Source: Betaproteobacteria bacterium
Lineage (GTDB): Bacteria; Pseudomonadota; Gammaproteobacteria; Burkholderiales; Burkholderiaceae_A
Length of the DNA stretch: 64,000 nucleotides
Assembly: GCA_028139135.1 (NCBI GenBank)
Contig: JAOINB010000005.1
Span: 1-64,000, forward strand
Direction: 5' to 3'
Shown here: one piece after another, positions 1 to 7,595 of the stretch
How positions within the stretch are numbered: position 1 is the first letter of the stretch
How the letters are laid out: each line of letters opens with the position of its first letter
Translations under genes and position numbers: made by a program
The notes under the pieces: generated by a model
The model's input: only the letters and a program-made list of their open reading frames with translations
Databases searched by the model: none
Told to the model about the DNA's origin: nothing

Positions 1-1
1 G

Positions 2-820
2 ATGAAAACTTTCGAAAACAGTTTCAGTGGGATTGTGAAAAAGGTAGATGCTGGAGAAATTTTTTTTAGAAGATTAAAAGGTGTAATTGATCCGGAAGAA
101 AAAAGGAAAATAATTGGCGCGGTCTTTGTCGAAATTTTTGAAAGCGAGTCAAGGAAGTTTACTGACGTAACATGGCTTGCACAAGGGACAATTTACCCCG
201 ATATTATTGAGTCAGCTGGTGTAGAAAGTGCTAGCGCCACAAAAAAAATAAAAAGTCACCATAATGTCGGTGGTTTACCTGATAAGTTAGCATTAAAATT
301 ACTCGAGCCAGTTAAGTCATTGTTCAAAGATGAGGTTAGACAATTAGGTGTTGAACTTGGTTTAAGAAATGATCTTGTCAATCGTCATCCTTTTCCTGGA
401 CCTGGATTGGGAATACGGGTAATAGGGGAGGTAACGAGTGAAAAAATAGCCATTCTTCAAAAGGCAGATGAAATACTTTTAGGGTTGTTAAAGACCCAAA
501 TTATTGGGAAAGAGGATTTTAACAAAGGTTTTACCAAGGAGGATGATATTGGAAAAAGTTGGTACGAAATAACTGCACAGGCATTTTGTGTATTTTTACC
601 TTTGAAAACAGTTGGTGTTAAGGGTGATGACAGAAGTTATGACTGGGTCATTGCAATACGCATCGTAAACTCAACAGATTTCATGACAGCAAATGCGACG
701 AGGTTGCCATTTGAGTTAATAGAATTAATTTCCTCCGAAATAATCAACAAGGTGAGCGATGTGAGTAGGGTGGTGCTAGATATTTCTAATAAACCACCAG
801 CTACCATTGAGTGGGAGTGA
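2..820 (+). CDS. guaA: GMP synthase (glutamine-hydrolysing), C-terminal part
   Basis: GMP synthase converts XMP to GMP with glutamine-derived ammonia and ATP, the last step of GMP synthesis. Only the last 272 residues are inside the window; the usual length is about 520, so the amidotransferase domain and the start of the ATP-pyrophosphatase domain lie to the left. The motifs [14 protein letters not shown] and HPFPGPGLG and the C-terminal PPATIEWE are typical of the family. The last codons coincide with the attachment site of the adjoining island, and the coding sequence is kept intact by the inserted copy. Confidence 0.97.
   Translation: MKTFENSFSGIVKKVDAGEIFFRRLKGVIDPEEKRKIIGAVFVEIFESESRKFTDVTWLAQGTIYPDIIESAGVESASATKKIKSHHNVGGLPDKLALKLLEPVKSLFKDEVRQLGVELGLRNDLVNRHPFPGPGLGIRVIGEVTSEKIAILQKADEILLGLLKTQIIGKEDFNKGFTKEDDIGKSWYEITAQAFCVFLPLKTVGVKGDDRSYDWVIAIRIVNSTDFMTANATRLPFELIELISSEIINKVSDVSRVVLDISNKPPATIEWE
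803..820 (+). other. Putative left attachment site (attL) in the guaA 3' end
   Basis: The sequence accattgagtgggagtga encodes TIEWE-stop and is matched at 15897-15914 by actatcgagtgggagtag, which encodes the same residues and a stop. The exact shared core is gagtgggagt (809-818). An integrase gene begins about 150 bp to the right. Integration into the guaA 3' end is a known insertion strategy for genomic islands. The exact crossover point is inferred. Confidence 0.75.
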
Positions 821-860
821 GTAACAGTATTTAAACTATTGATTTAATTACGTTTTATTT

Positions 861-941
861 TTGCAAACCACTTGCAAACAATTTTTTTTTCTGTTTTATA
901 ATAATGACTTAGTAATTCGTTTTGCAAACATACTTGCAAAC
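861..941 (+). repeat. TTGCAAAC direct repeats, left-end integrase arm-type sites
   Basis: Four exact copies of ttgcaaac begin at 861, 872, 922 and 934. They form two pairs with 11-12 bp periodicity, about one helical turn, between attL and the integrase gene. Matching repeats lie inside the right end (15837, and one copy with a first-base mismatch at 15848). Helically phased short direct repeats near att sites are typical arm-binding sites for the N-terminal domain of tyrosine integrases. The function here is inferred. Confidence 0.65.
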
Positions 942-966
942 TCGAACCATTATTGTGTTTTCGTAG

Positions 967-2319
967 TTGCACGAGAGTCTTTTAAAGAAAAATATGGTCA
1001 TAAGCAGAACTAAATCGAGATTAAAAGATTTTAGAAAGAACAATAGAAAACCAGAGAAGAGAAAACCAAGAAACCAAAAGGTAACAGAGAGTTACGCTTA
1101 CTTCGATGGCAGATATAAAATATTCAGGACTGCTATTTCTAATCAGGTTTATCACTTTCATACCTACCTCAGGAACGAGAAAAAGACATTCCGCAGATCG
1201 TTGCAAACAACAGATTTAAAAGAAGCAGAGAAACGTGCGGAAACTATGTATTTTGACGTTCAATCACAAAGTAACAGCGGCAAAAGAATCTTCTCATTAA
1301 GTGCTAGGGAGTTAGCAGAAAAGTATATAGAGCATGAACAAAAACGATTAAATAACGATTTAATTAGTATTGGTCGTTTTAGAAATATCGAAGCACATTT
1401 AAAGCACTATTTAAGATTTGTTCACACTACAACCTCTATTGCTAATATAGATCCAAAATTCTTCAATGATTATTTAGGGCATAGAAAGAAAATTAAAAAA
1501 GATGTTCGTTTAACAACCATAAATAATGAATTAACAACAATCAAGAAGATGTACGAGTTTGCAAGAGAAGAAAAATATGTACCGCCTGATTACTTCATTA
1601 AATATGAAAAATTTAAAATTGATAAGAAGGCAGAGAGTAGGGATGCTTTTGAAATCCCCGAGTACGAAATTCTGATTAGTTACTCGAAACATTTTCACAA
1701 GTATGCAAAAAACGAGGAAGATGAATATTATTGTAAGTTAATGCATCTGTTCATATTGTTGATGTCCAATCTGGGAATGCGCTTTGGGGAATTACATAAT
1801 CTGCAATATGAAGATATTAAATTTATTAAGAATATCGTGCAAATCACAATTAGGAAAGAAAAGACAAAAGTAAGAAGAGAAAGAGTAATATTAGCGAACG
1901 AAAAATGTGCTGAGTATTTAAAAAGGGTTAGGAAAATATCAAAGTTCACATCAAGAACGAGTTATATATTTTCAAGTTATAGAAAAGATATAATCTGCGA
2001 CAAATCAAACTTATATCGTTGTTATCAAAGACTGATCGAGAGAATATCACAAAAGAAAACCAGTGCTGAATTTGACGTAACAAAGACATTTTATTGCCTG
2101 AGGCATTTCTTTATCACTATACGTTTATTGCAAAATGTAAATACATATAAATTAGCAAGGTACTGTGGTACAAGTCTTAAGGAAATACAGATGACTTACG
2201 ATGGTATGACTTCCCTAGAAGCATCAAAAGAAATATTAAAAAGTCAGCACAGTATCAAACGCTTTGGTGATTTTAATGAGTATTTTGATTACAAGTCAAA
2301 AAGTGTTGAGTTAAAATAA
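967..2319 (+). CDS. Tyrosine recombinase / phage-type integrase
   Basis: This is the site-specific integrase of the island, 450 residues from a TTG start; an in-frame ATG at 994 would give 441. A basic N-terminus and a SAM-like core-binding region (about residues 110-200) precede the catalytic domain. MRFGELHNL (Arg near 272), LRHFFITIR (HxxR near 379) and MTYDGM (probable Tyr nucleophile near 410) match the integrase signature, with GTSLKEIQMTY in place of the common LGH box, as in one integrase subgroup. It sits directly beside attL, pointing into the island. Confidence 0.92.
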   Translation: MHESLLKKNMVISRTKSRLKDFRKNNRKPEKRKPRNQKVTESYAYFDGRYKIFRTAISNQVYHFHTYLRNEKKTFRRSLQTTDLKEAEKRAETMYFDVQSQSNSGKRIFSLSARELAEKYIEHEQKRLNNDLISIGRFRNIEAHLKHYLRFVHTTTSIANIDPKFFNDYLGHRKKIKKDVRLTTINNELTTIKKMYEFAREEKYVPPDYFIKYEKFKIDKKAESRDAFEIPEYEILISYSKHFHKYAKNEEDEYYCKLMHLFILLMSNLGMRFGELHNLQYEDIKFIKNIVQITIRKEKTKVRRERVILANEKCAEYLKRVRKISKFTSRTSYIFSSYRKDIICDKSNLYRCYQRLIERISQKKTSAEFDVTKTFYCLRHFFITIRLLQNVNTYKLARYCGTSLKEIQMTYDGMTSLEASKEILKSQHSIKRFGDFNEYFDYKSKSVELK

Positions 2320-2370
2320 AAAAATTACAAGTTATGCTAAAAAAATTACAGTTGTGCTCAGTAGGTCAAT

Positions 2371-2565
2371 GTGATGAAATTTGAAGACTTTAACCAAATA
2401 ATGGACGACATCGGGGAAGAGGAATCTTGTTGGTATGATATGTATGATATGGAGGTAGTATTAGTGTCCTACAAAAATCGCGAAAGAATCACGGTTGGTA
2501 ACTTATATCATATTAAAGAAATCAAAGTAAACAAAGAGGAAAAAAAAATCTTTTTAACCTTTTGA
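2371..2565 (+). CDS. Small acidic hypothetical protein
   Basis: This 64-residue ORF follows the integrase by 51 bp. A GTG at 2371 is immediately followed by an ATG at 2374, and the ATG (63 residues) is the likelier start. The N-terminal half is acidic (DDIGEEESCWYDMYDMEV) and the C-terminal half is basic. I recognise no family. It is co-oriented with the next small ORF and may form a short operon with it. Confidence 0.45.
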   Translation: MMKFEDFNQIMDDIGEEESCWYDMYDMEVVLVSYKNRERITVGNLYHIKEIKVNKEEKKIFLTF

Positions 2566-2594
2566 TTGATTGAATATACTTTGGGTATAAAACT

Positions 2595-2804
2595 ATGAAA
2601 TTTGACAAATACAGACTAGAAGAAGAATCCTTACTTAGCGCAGATGATCCGGAGGAATGGAGAGTGGTCGCTATTCCAGGAAAACATGGTAATAGCGGAG
2701 TGATAAAAAAGGGAGACACTTTCAGAGCAATGTATTGCAAAAAAGACAATGATTGCCAAATGATAAAAATTTATTTTGATCAAACAATAAAAAAAAATGC
2801 TTAA
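2595..2804 (+). CDS. Small hypothetical protein
   Basis: A 69-residue ORF with an ATG start, 29 bp after the preceding small ORF. It contains DDPEEWRVVAIPGKHGNSG and a lysine-rich tail. No family is recognised. Its size and position suggest an accessory or regulatory gene of the island, but nothing in the sequence fixes a function. Confidence 0.45.
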   Translation: MKFDKYRLEEESLLSADDPEEWRVVAIPGKHGNSGVIKKGDTFRAMYCKKDNDCQMIKIYFDQTIKKNA

Positions 2805-3159
2805 CACTCATTCTGAACCGATATCAATCTGATTTATTTTTATGTTTTTCATAACTAAATTAATTTCTATTTTAAATCATATAAATTCACTCTATTCCAG
2901 TGATATTCAATTAATGATAGTTTTCTGAACATCAAAATATTCAAAAGAGTTTATTGTTGGTAGTGAGTTTAGATACGGTAGCATGTGACCCCTTTTTTGA
3001 ACACTCTCAGATCAATTTTAAATCTCAAAATTGGTAAGATGATAAAACAATAACCCCGATCACTATTATCCACGTTGCCTTAGAAACTATAAACCTAAGT
3101 ATGCTAAAAAAAATATCCTCTAAGTCAAATTTAAATTTTTTTGTCATAATTTTATATCA
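2805..3159. other. AT-rich intergenic gap without a recognised gene
   Basis: About 355 bp between two convergent gene groups. I see no convincing ORF with a ribosome binding site, no tRNA and no strong repeat. Short T-runs near 3130 could help end transcription of the reverse-strand gene that stops at 3160. Confidence 0.5.
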
Positions 3160-3921
3160 CTAAATACGAGATTTATTTTTTTCTGCCATGCGTTCAAATG
3201 CAAACTTCTTACGATGTGTCTTTGCTCGTTCAACATAATCGCCTGGAAAAACACCGTTAGACGCATTCACAAGAAGTTTAGCAACACTATTCTTGTATCT
3301 TCTGATTTGTCTCATATCACTTTCATAAGAAGTATCAGTAGTAAAAGGGTGGGGTCTTTTTTCTCTTGACCTTTGCTTCTTGAACTTCTTTTTGAATACA
3401 CTAGTTGTTAAATCGTGCCATTCTCTTTGCGTTGCTTTTGTATTCATTAACTTCATATACACATCTTTAGCAAACACATAGTAATATTTCATATGCTCAA
3501 CTCTGTATGTATCTTCGTGATAATCGTCAGTTGCTGTAAGAGTGTATTCACCCCCATACTTCTTTTTTACTCTTTTCTTTTTCTTATTTGCTTCTTCTTG
3601 TGCTTCAAGTTCTTTCTTGTACATATTCGCAACGATTTTACCAAGTGTTACTGGGGCAAAAATATATGGCACTCTTAGATAGAAAGCATCATCCTTGCAA
3701 ACTTCTCCGACATTCATTCTTGAGAGATTGACATTGTCACGAAACAAAGAAGAGTGTTTTCTCCACCAATCGTTGTAGTTGCCCTTATGAATATCACCCC
3801 ATCTTGCATAGAATGCTTTTTTCTTTTTGAGATTATTCTGAATAACTTTGTCATCAATCTGATGAGCAAGTCTCAAGAAATATAACCAGAACTTTATCTT
3901 GTCTTTGAGTGGGTGTCTCAT
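3160..3921 (-). CDS. Lysine-rich hypothetical protein of the island
   Basis: A 253-residue, strongly basic protein rich in Lys, Arg, Tyr and Trp, for example AFYARWGDIHKGNYNDWW near the N-terminus and repeated KKKFKKQRSREKR-type stretches. No membrane segment or signal peptide is visible. No family is recognised; the charge would fit nucleic-acid binding, which is only inference. A perfect TGTTCA/TGAACA palindrome lies 17-36 bp upstream of the start, so it probably shares a regulator with the divergent gene group that starts at 4157. Confidence 0.65.
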   Translation of the reverse strand: MRHPLKDKIKFWLYFLRLAHQIDDKVIQNNLKKKKAFYARWGDIHKGNYNDWWRKHSSLFRDNVNLSRMNVGEVCKDDAFYLRVPYIFAPVTLGKIVANMYKKELEAQEEANKKKKRVKKKYGGEYTLTATDDYHEDTYRVEHMKYYYVFAKDVYMKLMNTKATQREWHDLTTSVFKKKFKKQRSREKRPHPFTTDTSYESDMRQIRRYKNSVAKLLVNASNGVFPGDYVERAKTHRKKFAFERMAEKNKSRI

Positions 3922-3937
3922 AACAGAATCATAGCAA

Positions 3938-3957
3938 AATGTTCACAATTGAACATT
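3938..3957. promoter_or_regulatory. Perfect palindrome, putative operator (AATGTTCA-N4-TGAACATT)
   Basis: aatgttcacaattgaacatt is a perfect 8-bp inverted repeat with a 4-bp spacer, located just upstream of the reverse-strand gene starting at 3921. Related palindromes occur at 4110, 5729 and 7569, which suggests one dimeric DNA-binding protein. The regulator is not identified. Confidence 0.6.
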
Positions 3958-3998
3958 AAAAATAATAAAAATATATTTCCGTTTTTCACTTGAAAAAG

Positions 3999-4060
3999 AG
4001 CGGACAGATATTGTTTGATAATTTACGCTCACCGACTTTTCGTGCTCTAAATTATATAAT
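3999..4060 (+). promoter_or_regulatory. Putative promoter with 39-bp upstream block, copy 1
   Basis: A 39-bp block beginning agcggacagatattgttt (3999-4037) is nearly repeated at 5363-5401. Its last six bases, ccgact, lie exactly 17 bp before a consensus TATAAT at 4055-4060. The second copy has acgact, 17 bp and TAAAAT. The shared block plus identical spacing indicates a duplicated, probably activator- or repressor-controlled sigma70-type promoter driving the genes from 4157. Confidence 0.6.
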
Positions 4061-4109
4061 GTATATAAGAGTTGAGAAAAACTTAACTTGATTTAGCGTT
4101 CAGTTTAGT

Positions 4110-4125
4110 TGTTCCAAATTGAACA
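4110..4125. promoter_or_regulatory. Putative operator (TGTTCC-N4-TGAACA)
   Basis: tgttccaaattgaaca differs from the palindrome at 5729 at one half-site position. It lies about 50 bp downstream of the TATAAT at 4055 and 31 bp before the ATG at 4157, a position suited to repression. The ORF-track start at 4109 would translate through it, which argues for the ATG. Confidence 0.5.
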
Positions 4126-4156
4126 TTTTATTAACTTTTTTATAGTGAGATTAATC

Positions 4157-4918
4157 ATGAAAAAGAAAACTAAAGTAGTAGAAGTAAATACGCAAGATGT
4201 TAAGACTAACCCTGTAGCGAATGAAGTTGCAAAATCAATTAAGAAAGTGAAAGATATGAGTTTAGTTGAGAGATTCAATCATTCACACGATAGACTTGTT
4301 ACAAGACTTTCACCTGACGAGATTGCACAATCAGATGAACTTGTTGATAAGTATCATCAATTTGCTAAGAAATTCGCTTTAACTGTAATTGAATTAGCAG
4401 TGTTTATGCGTGAGACAAAACAGAAGTTTGTTAATAAAGAGATTTCTGAAAATGTCTTCAAAGTATTTTGTCACAAAATACAAATCAAATCTGATAGTTC
4501 TACTTATAGAAAATACGAGTCTATTGCTAATAATGCTGAGAAGTTGAGATTGTATCAAGATAGATTGCCTGATAACTATACAACTATCTACAATATTTGC
4601 ACGTTAAACAAAGACGAGTATTCCGCTTTTGAGCATGAAATACTCAAGTCAGATGTGCCTATTACGAACAGTGTTGTGAATAAGTTTAGATTTGGTAGGC
4701 AAGAGAAACTCATCGCTCAAACAAACGCATCTATTCAAATTGAGAAGAACAAGAACGATATGACTGTTTTTGATATAACTTTTTTAAAAGAAGATTATGT
4801 TGCAAATCAAGAAAAAATAGATGGCATAATTCATGAGTTGAAAACTCGTTATCGTGCTGACGTTGTTTCAAATACTGAGTTTCAAACTGCTGAAACCTTG
4901 CAAAAGAAAGTAGCATAA
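4157..4918 (+). CDS. Hypothetical protein of the island, first gene of a two-gene operon
   Basis: I choose the ATG at 4157 (253 residues) over the TTG at 4109 because the promoter and operator lie upstream of it. The N-terminus is lysine-rich and the middle is largely helical with no membrane segment. The segment FALTVIELAVFMRETKQKF followed by a Tyr/Ser-rich stretch gives no family I can name. The stop overlaps the start of the next gene (taATG), so the two are probably translationally coupled. Confidence 0.7.
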   Translation: MKKKTKVVEVNTQDVKTNPVANEVAKSIKKVKDMSLVERFNHSHDRLVTRLSPDEIAQSDELVDKYHQFAKKFALTVIELAVFMRETKQKFVNKEISENVFKVFCHKIQIKSDSSTYRKYESIANNAEKLRLYQDRLPDNYTTIYNICTLNKDEYSAFEHEILKSDVPITNSVVNKFRFGRQEKLIAQTNASIQIEKNKNDMTVFDITFLKEDYVANQEKIDGIIHELKTRYRADVVSNTEFQTAETLQKKVA

Positions 4919-5319
4919 TGTCTGTGTTAGAAACATACTTATCAGACATAGAAGCAAAAGAGCGTCTAACAGTTAATGAAAGAGATGCTCTGCTCTTTCT
5001 ATTTTGCAAAGATGAGTCTAACGATTTAACAATTCAAGCGAAGTTAGCGAGTTCTGAAATTGCCTTTTATAGACTTAGTGAATCCTCTCAACAAAATTTA
5101 TTTGAACTAGTAGTAGATAAAGACTTTGTTCAGAGTATCACAGCAAAAATAGAGCAAGACATAAACGAACAACTAGAGTTTAGAAATCGTTCACAGCATA
5201 TCATTGATAAAGCATTAAGTGAAATAAAGAAAGACCCATATGCAAAACATTTGTCTGATATTTCGCTAGATTTAGATGTTCGTGTTATCAATGAACCTGC
5301 TCATCTAGATATCATCTAA
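4918..5319 (+). CDS. Hypothetical protein of the island, second gene of the operon
   Basis: A 133-residue acidic, mainly helical protein (SVLETYLSDIEAKERLTVN at the start). Its ATG shares a base with the preceding stop codon. A clear intrinsic terminator follows 11 bp after the stop. No family is recognised. A basic upstream partner and an acidic downstream partner made from one transcript may interact, but this is inference. Confidence 0.7.
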   Translation: MSVLETYLSDIEAKERLTVNERDALLFLFCKDESNDLTIQAKLASSEIAFYRLSESSQQNLFELVVDKDFVQSITAKIEQDINEQLEFRNRSQHIIDKALSEIKKDPYAKHLSDISLDLDVRVINEPAHLDII

Positions 5320-5330
5320 AACCTCCCTTT

Positions 5331-5355
5331 AAGATGCCACGTGCATCTTCTTTTT
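5331..5355 (+). terminator. Intrinsic terminator
   Basis: aagatgc-cacgt-gcatctt is a perfect 7-bp stem with a 5-base loop, followed by cttttt. It ends the operon 4157-5319. The stem core is the same as in the terminator at 5701. Confidence 0.85.
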
Positions 5356-5362
5356 ACCTATT

Positions 5363-5424
5363 AGCGGACAGATATTGTTTATCAATCTACGCTCAACGAC
5401 TATTCATAGCATAACGACTAAAAT
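5363..5424 (+). promoter_or_regulatory. Putative promoter with 39-bp upstream block, copy 2
   Basis: agcggacagatattgttt followed by a related stretch ending in caacgact (5363-5401) matches the block at 3999-4037 at most positions. The final acgact is 17 bp from TAAAAT at 5419-5424. It lies directly upstream of the small membrane-protein gene starting at 5460. Confidence 0.6.
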
Positions 5425-5459
5425 AGAAGTAACAGTTTAGGAAAAAAGGAGTGTTTAAA

Positions 5460-5654
5460 ATGGTTAGAAATAATAGAAGATTATTAAGAAATAATAGTAG
5501 AAGTATTGATGAGTATTTTATTGAGAAGTTAGAAAGTGCTGAGTTGAAGTTTAGTAGTGAAAGATGGTTTTGGATTAAACTAAGTGGCATTTCTGTATTG
5601 TTGAATATTGCTCTTGTCTATTTTCAATTCTTTGCTGAGAGAGTTGTTTTATAA
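5460..5654 (+). CDS. Small single-pass membrane protein
   Basis: The ATG at 5460 follows a GGAG (aaaaaaggagtgtttaaa) and gives 64 residues; the in-frame GTG at 5451 overlaps that ribosome binding site. The N-terminus is Asn/Arg-rich (RNNRRLLRNNSRS) and the C-terminus has one hydrophobic segment (GISVLLNIALVYFQFF). It is driven by promoter copy 2 and followed by a terminator at 5701. Function unknown; a short amphipathic or toxin-like protein is possible but unsupported. Confidence 0.6.
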   Translation: MVRNNRRLLRNNSRSIDEYFIEKLESAELKFSSERWFWIKLSGISVLLNIALVYFQFFAERVVL

Positions 5655-5700
5655 AATGTTCATAATTTGAATAAATCAAACCTTCATTAAGAAGACCCGA

Positions 5701-5725
5701 AGATGCCTAGAGCATCTTTTTTTTT
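5701..5725 (+). terminator. Intrinsic terminator
   Basis: agatgc-ctaga-gcatct forms a 6-bp stem with a 5-base loop, followed by a run of eight T. The stem core repeats that of the terminator at 5331, so the promoter-gene-terminator unit appears to be duplicated in form. Confidence 0.85.
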
Positions 5726-5728
5726 GCC

Positions 5729-5744
5729 TGTTCAATTGTGAACA
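5729..5744. promoter_or_regulatory. Putative operator (TGTTCA-N4-TGAACA)
   Basis: tgttcaattgtgaaca is a perfect 6-bp inverted repeat with a 4-bp spacer. A TTGACC hexamer, possibly a -35 element, begins 2 bp later. It precedes the gene pair starting at 5849. Confidence 0.55.
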
Positions 5745-5848
5745 CTTGACCCAACAAAACACTATTTTGCTCAATTTTAAAGATTACTAAATATTAGTGT
5801 GATGAAGAAATCATCACATATTCATTCAATTACTTTAAGGAGCAGAGT

Positions 5849-6016
5849 ATGAAAACCTACGCAGAAAATTTTGAAGTCAAATATAACGAGGTTCAAGAGA
5901 TTGATGCTTATAATGAAAGCGAAGTGCATAAGATTCTACGAGAGCGTTATGGGAATGCGAGTGAGATAGTTGTTCATTATGCAGATGAACTTCCTTCATA
6001 TGCTTATGACGAGTAA
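5849..6016 (+). CDS. Small hypothetical protein upstream of the HUH gene
   Basis: This 55-residue ORF is absent from the ORF track. It starts with ATG behind a strong taaggag ribosome binding site (5837-5843). The product is acidic (MKTYAENFEVKYNEVQEID). Its end overlaps the start region of the next gene, ATG 6006 lying before its stop at 6014-6016, which suggests translational coupling. No family is recognised. Confidence 0.6.
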   Translation: MKTYAENFEVKYNEVQEIDAYNESEVHKILRERYGNASEIVVHYADELPSYAYDE

Positions 6017-6518
6017 CTTTGAAATCACAAAGTGGGCGAGTGACATTTTAGATGCCTCGCCCTTTACTCTCTATGATATCGTATTTGAAATCAATACACC
6101 TATTGTTGATGGGTTCAATAAGAAAATAAGTGCATTTCACCCACTAGCGGTATGTAAAGTTTATAAAGCACTTGATTGGACAATTGATACGATTAGAAGA
6201 GTACATAAAGATAAAGAAAAACATTTGAAGTTTATAGCGTGGATTGGGGGCAATACAGAGCAAGGCAAACACCCTCACATTCACTCAATACTAGAGATGC
6301 CATATGATGATATTGTCTCTTATGAGATTTTGATACACAAGCATTTTCAAAGATACATTGAAAAAACCTTGAAACAATCTGTTATGACTAATGTAACCAT
6401 AAGAGAAATTGATAATGTTAAAGGGTATAGTTTCTATTGCAGTAGAAATGAAGGCGAGTATTCACTCAAAGGCGATGAGAAAATACTCATAGAAAAATTG
6501 TCTTCAATTGAGATATGA
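6006..6518 (+). CDS. HUH-motif Rep/relaxase-like protein
   Basis: HUH endonucleases nick single-stranded DNA at origins through a Tyr nucleophile and a metal held by His-hydrophobic-His. Here GKHPHIHSILEMP (about residues 87-99) matches the HUH strand, and Tyr residues in YSFYCSR (near 141-145) could be nucleophiles. The ATG at 6006 gives 170 residues and overlaps the preceding small ORF; upstream in-frame ATGs at 6000 and earlier are less likely. Its size resembles small rolling-circle Rep or inovirus Gp2-like proteins. The family is inferred from the motif only, and no helicase domain is present. Confidence 0.5.
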   Translation: MTSNFEITKWASDILDASPFTLYDIVFEINTPIVDGFNKKISAFHPLAVCKVYKALDWTIDTIRRVHKDKEKHLKFIAWIGGNTEQGKHPHIHSILEMPYDDIVSYEILIHKHFQRYIEKTLKQSVMTNVTIREIDNVKGYSFYCSRNEGEYSLKGDEKILIEKLSSIEI

Positions 6519-6593
6519 AAGAAGTTGCAATATGCACTAATCGTAACGCCATACTGATGAACTGTTAGTTGTAACGGAAGTGACTATTATTCT

Positions 6594-6645
6594 TAGATAG
6601 AATAGAAATCTATCTAGGTCTACTAATGCTAATTTCAGTTAGTAG
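6594..6645. repeat. Two adjacent inverted repeats between the HUH and RHH genes
   Basis: tagataga-N7-tctatcta (6594-6616) and ctactaa-N12-ttagtag (6620-6645) are perfect inverted repeats lying back to back in a 245-bp non-coding gap. Neither is followed by a T-run, so they are poor terminators. Their position next to an HUH gene makes a nick or origin hairpin plausible. Confidence 0.55.
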
Positions 6646-6763
6646 AACATTCTTTTACTTTCCTCTCCTCTCCACAAGTTTACTAAATAGTAATGATAAT
6701 GTGATTACTTCAATCGCACTATTGGGACAATCTCAATTTAACGATTACGAGAAAGAGAAGAAA

Positions 6764-6937
6764 ATGCAGACAACATTACCTCAAATGAATAAGAACTTAC
6801 ATATTCGTATTGACGAAGATACAGAAACAAAACTAATTGCTGTGGCACTTAAGCACAGCCCAACAAAATCTAATCTATTAAGACATCTTATTAGAGCATC
6901 AGTTAGAGATAACAGATTAGATACTATATTTGCATAG
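6764..6937 (+). CDS. Small ribbon-helix-helix-like DNA-binding protein
   Basis: I choose the ATG at 6764 (57 residues) behind gagaaagagaag; the longer ORF from 6626 runs back through inverted-repeat DNA. LHIRIDEDTETKLIAVALK followed by SPTKSNLLRHLIRASV has the strand-helix-helix pattern of CopG/Arc-type repressors and plasmid partition or copy-control proteins. It may be the regulator of the TGTTCA palindromes or of the HUH gene, which is inference. The stop is followed after 2 bp by the next start. Confidence 0.55.
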   Translation: MQTTLPQMNKNLHIRIDEDTETKLIAVALKHSPTKSNLLRHLIRASVRDNRLDTIFA

Positions 6938-6939
6938 TT

Positions 6940-7302
6940 ATGAATCCATTTAGATTGCTGAGTAAGCAACGAAAAAGAATAAGAAAGTTGAATGCAAGAA
7001 CTTTAAAAGAGTTTCGTAATGAAGAGAAAGTATTTAATCCAAAACGAGAAACACAAGATTATCTATTAGTAACAATTGATAAGGTCGCTGTATTAATACC
7101 AAATGATATGCGAATGAAGTTTAATGATGCCAAGAAGATTATTCACAAGCAGATTAAAAAGATTAAAAAAGTAAGTGATGAATATATGGAAGATTATTTT
7201 GTATTCAATCCCAAGACCCGAACTCTCAAAAAGTATGAACACGATTTATATATTGATGATAAGGAAATAGACAGATTAGCGAGGTCAAATGCACTACAGT
7301 AA
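6940..7302 (+). CDS. Basic hypothetical protein
   Basis: A 120-residue Lys/Arg-rich protein starting with ATG 2 bp after the RHH-like gene, so almost certainly co-transcribed with it. The N-terminus reads LLSKQRKRIRKLNART and the middle contains a short hydrophobic strand (YLLVTIDKVAVLIP). No family is recognised. Confidence 0.6.
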   Translation: MNPFRLLSKQRKRIRKLNARTLKEFRNEEKVFNPKRETQDYLLVTIDKVAVLIPNDMRMKFNDAKKIIHKQIKKIKKVSDEYMEDYFVFNPKTRTLKKYEHDLYIDDKEIDRLARSNALQ

Positions 7303-7423
7303 TATATCGCTCCTCCTGACATTCTGCCCAGAGATATGCGAATCTACACCTTATCTCCCAGAAGAGATTAGAACACTCTCCTTATGCGTCCTAAAGACCT
7401 CTGTACACACTTTCTAAAGACAT

Positions 7424-7567
7424 ATGAATAAGAAACCACTATTTGAGTTAGAACTGATAAAAGATTTCAAACCTCAAGTCACTCAGAAGATGCTTCAACA
7501 AATATCTAGTGAACTGAAAAAACTGATACTCAAGCACGATATAAAGATTACTGTTACGAAAAAGTGA
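7424..7567 (+). CDS. Very small hypothetical protein
   Basis: A 47-residue ORF not in the ORF track, starting with ATG (MNKKPLFELELIKDFK) and ending just before the palindrome at 7569. It is helical and basic with no recognised family. There is no strong ribosome binding site, so the call is tentative. Confidence 0.35.
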   Translation: MNKKPLFELELIKDFKPQVTQKMLQQISSELKKLILKHDIKITVTKK

Positions 7568-7568
7568 T

Positions 7569-7587
7569 TTGTTCACATCATGAACAA
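7569..7587. promoter_or_regulatory. Putative operator (TTGTTCA-N5-TGAACAA)
   Basis: ttgttcacatcatgaacaa is a perfect 7-bp inverted repeat with a 5-bp spacer. It is a further member of the TGTTCA/TGAACA set, here at the end of the AT-rich gene block rather than in front of a gene. Confidence 0.45.
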
Positions 7588-7595
7588 TCGTGTGG

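Noticed and set aside
803-820. tRNA gene as the island attachment site
   Set aside because: No tRNA-like cloverleaf is visible at either end; the repeat is the guaA coding end.
861-941. CRISPR-like array of short repeats
   Set aside because: The 8-bp units with 11-50 bp spacing are too short and there are no cas genes; integrase arm sites explain them better.
6626-6763. N-terminal extension of the RHH-like protein (ORF start at 6626)
   Set aside because: This stretch runs through the inverted repeats and is not protein-like; the ATG at 6764 has an upstream purine-rich ribosome binding site.
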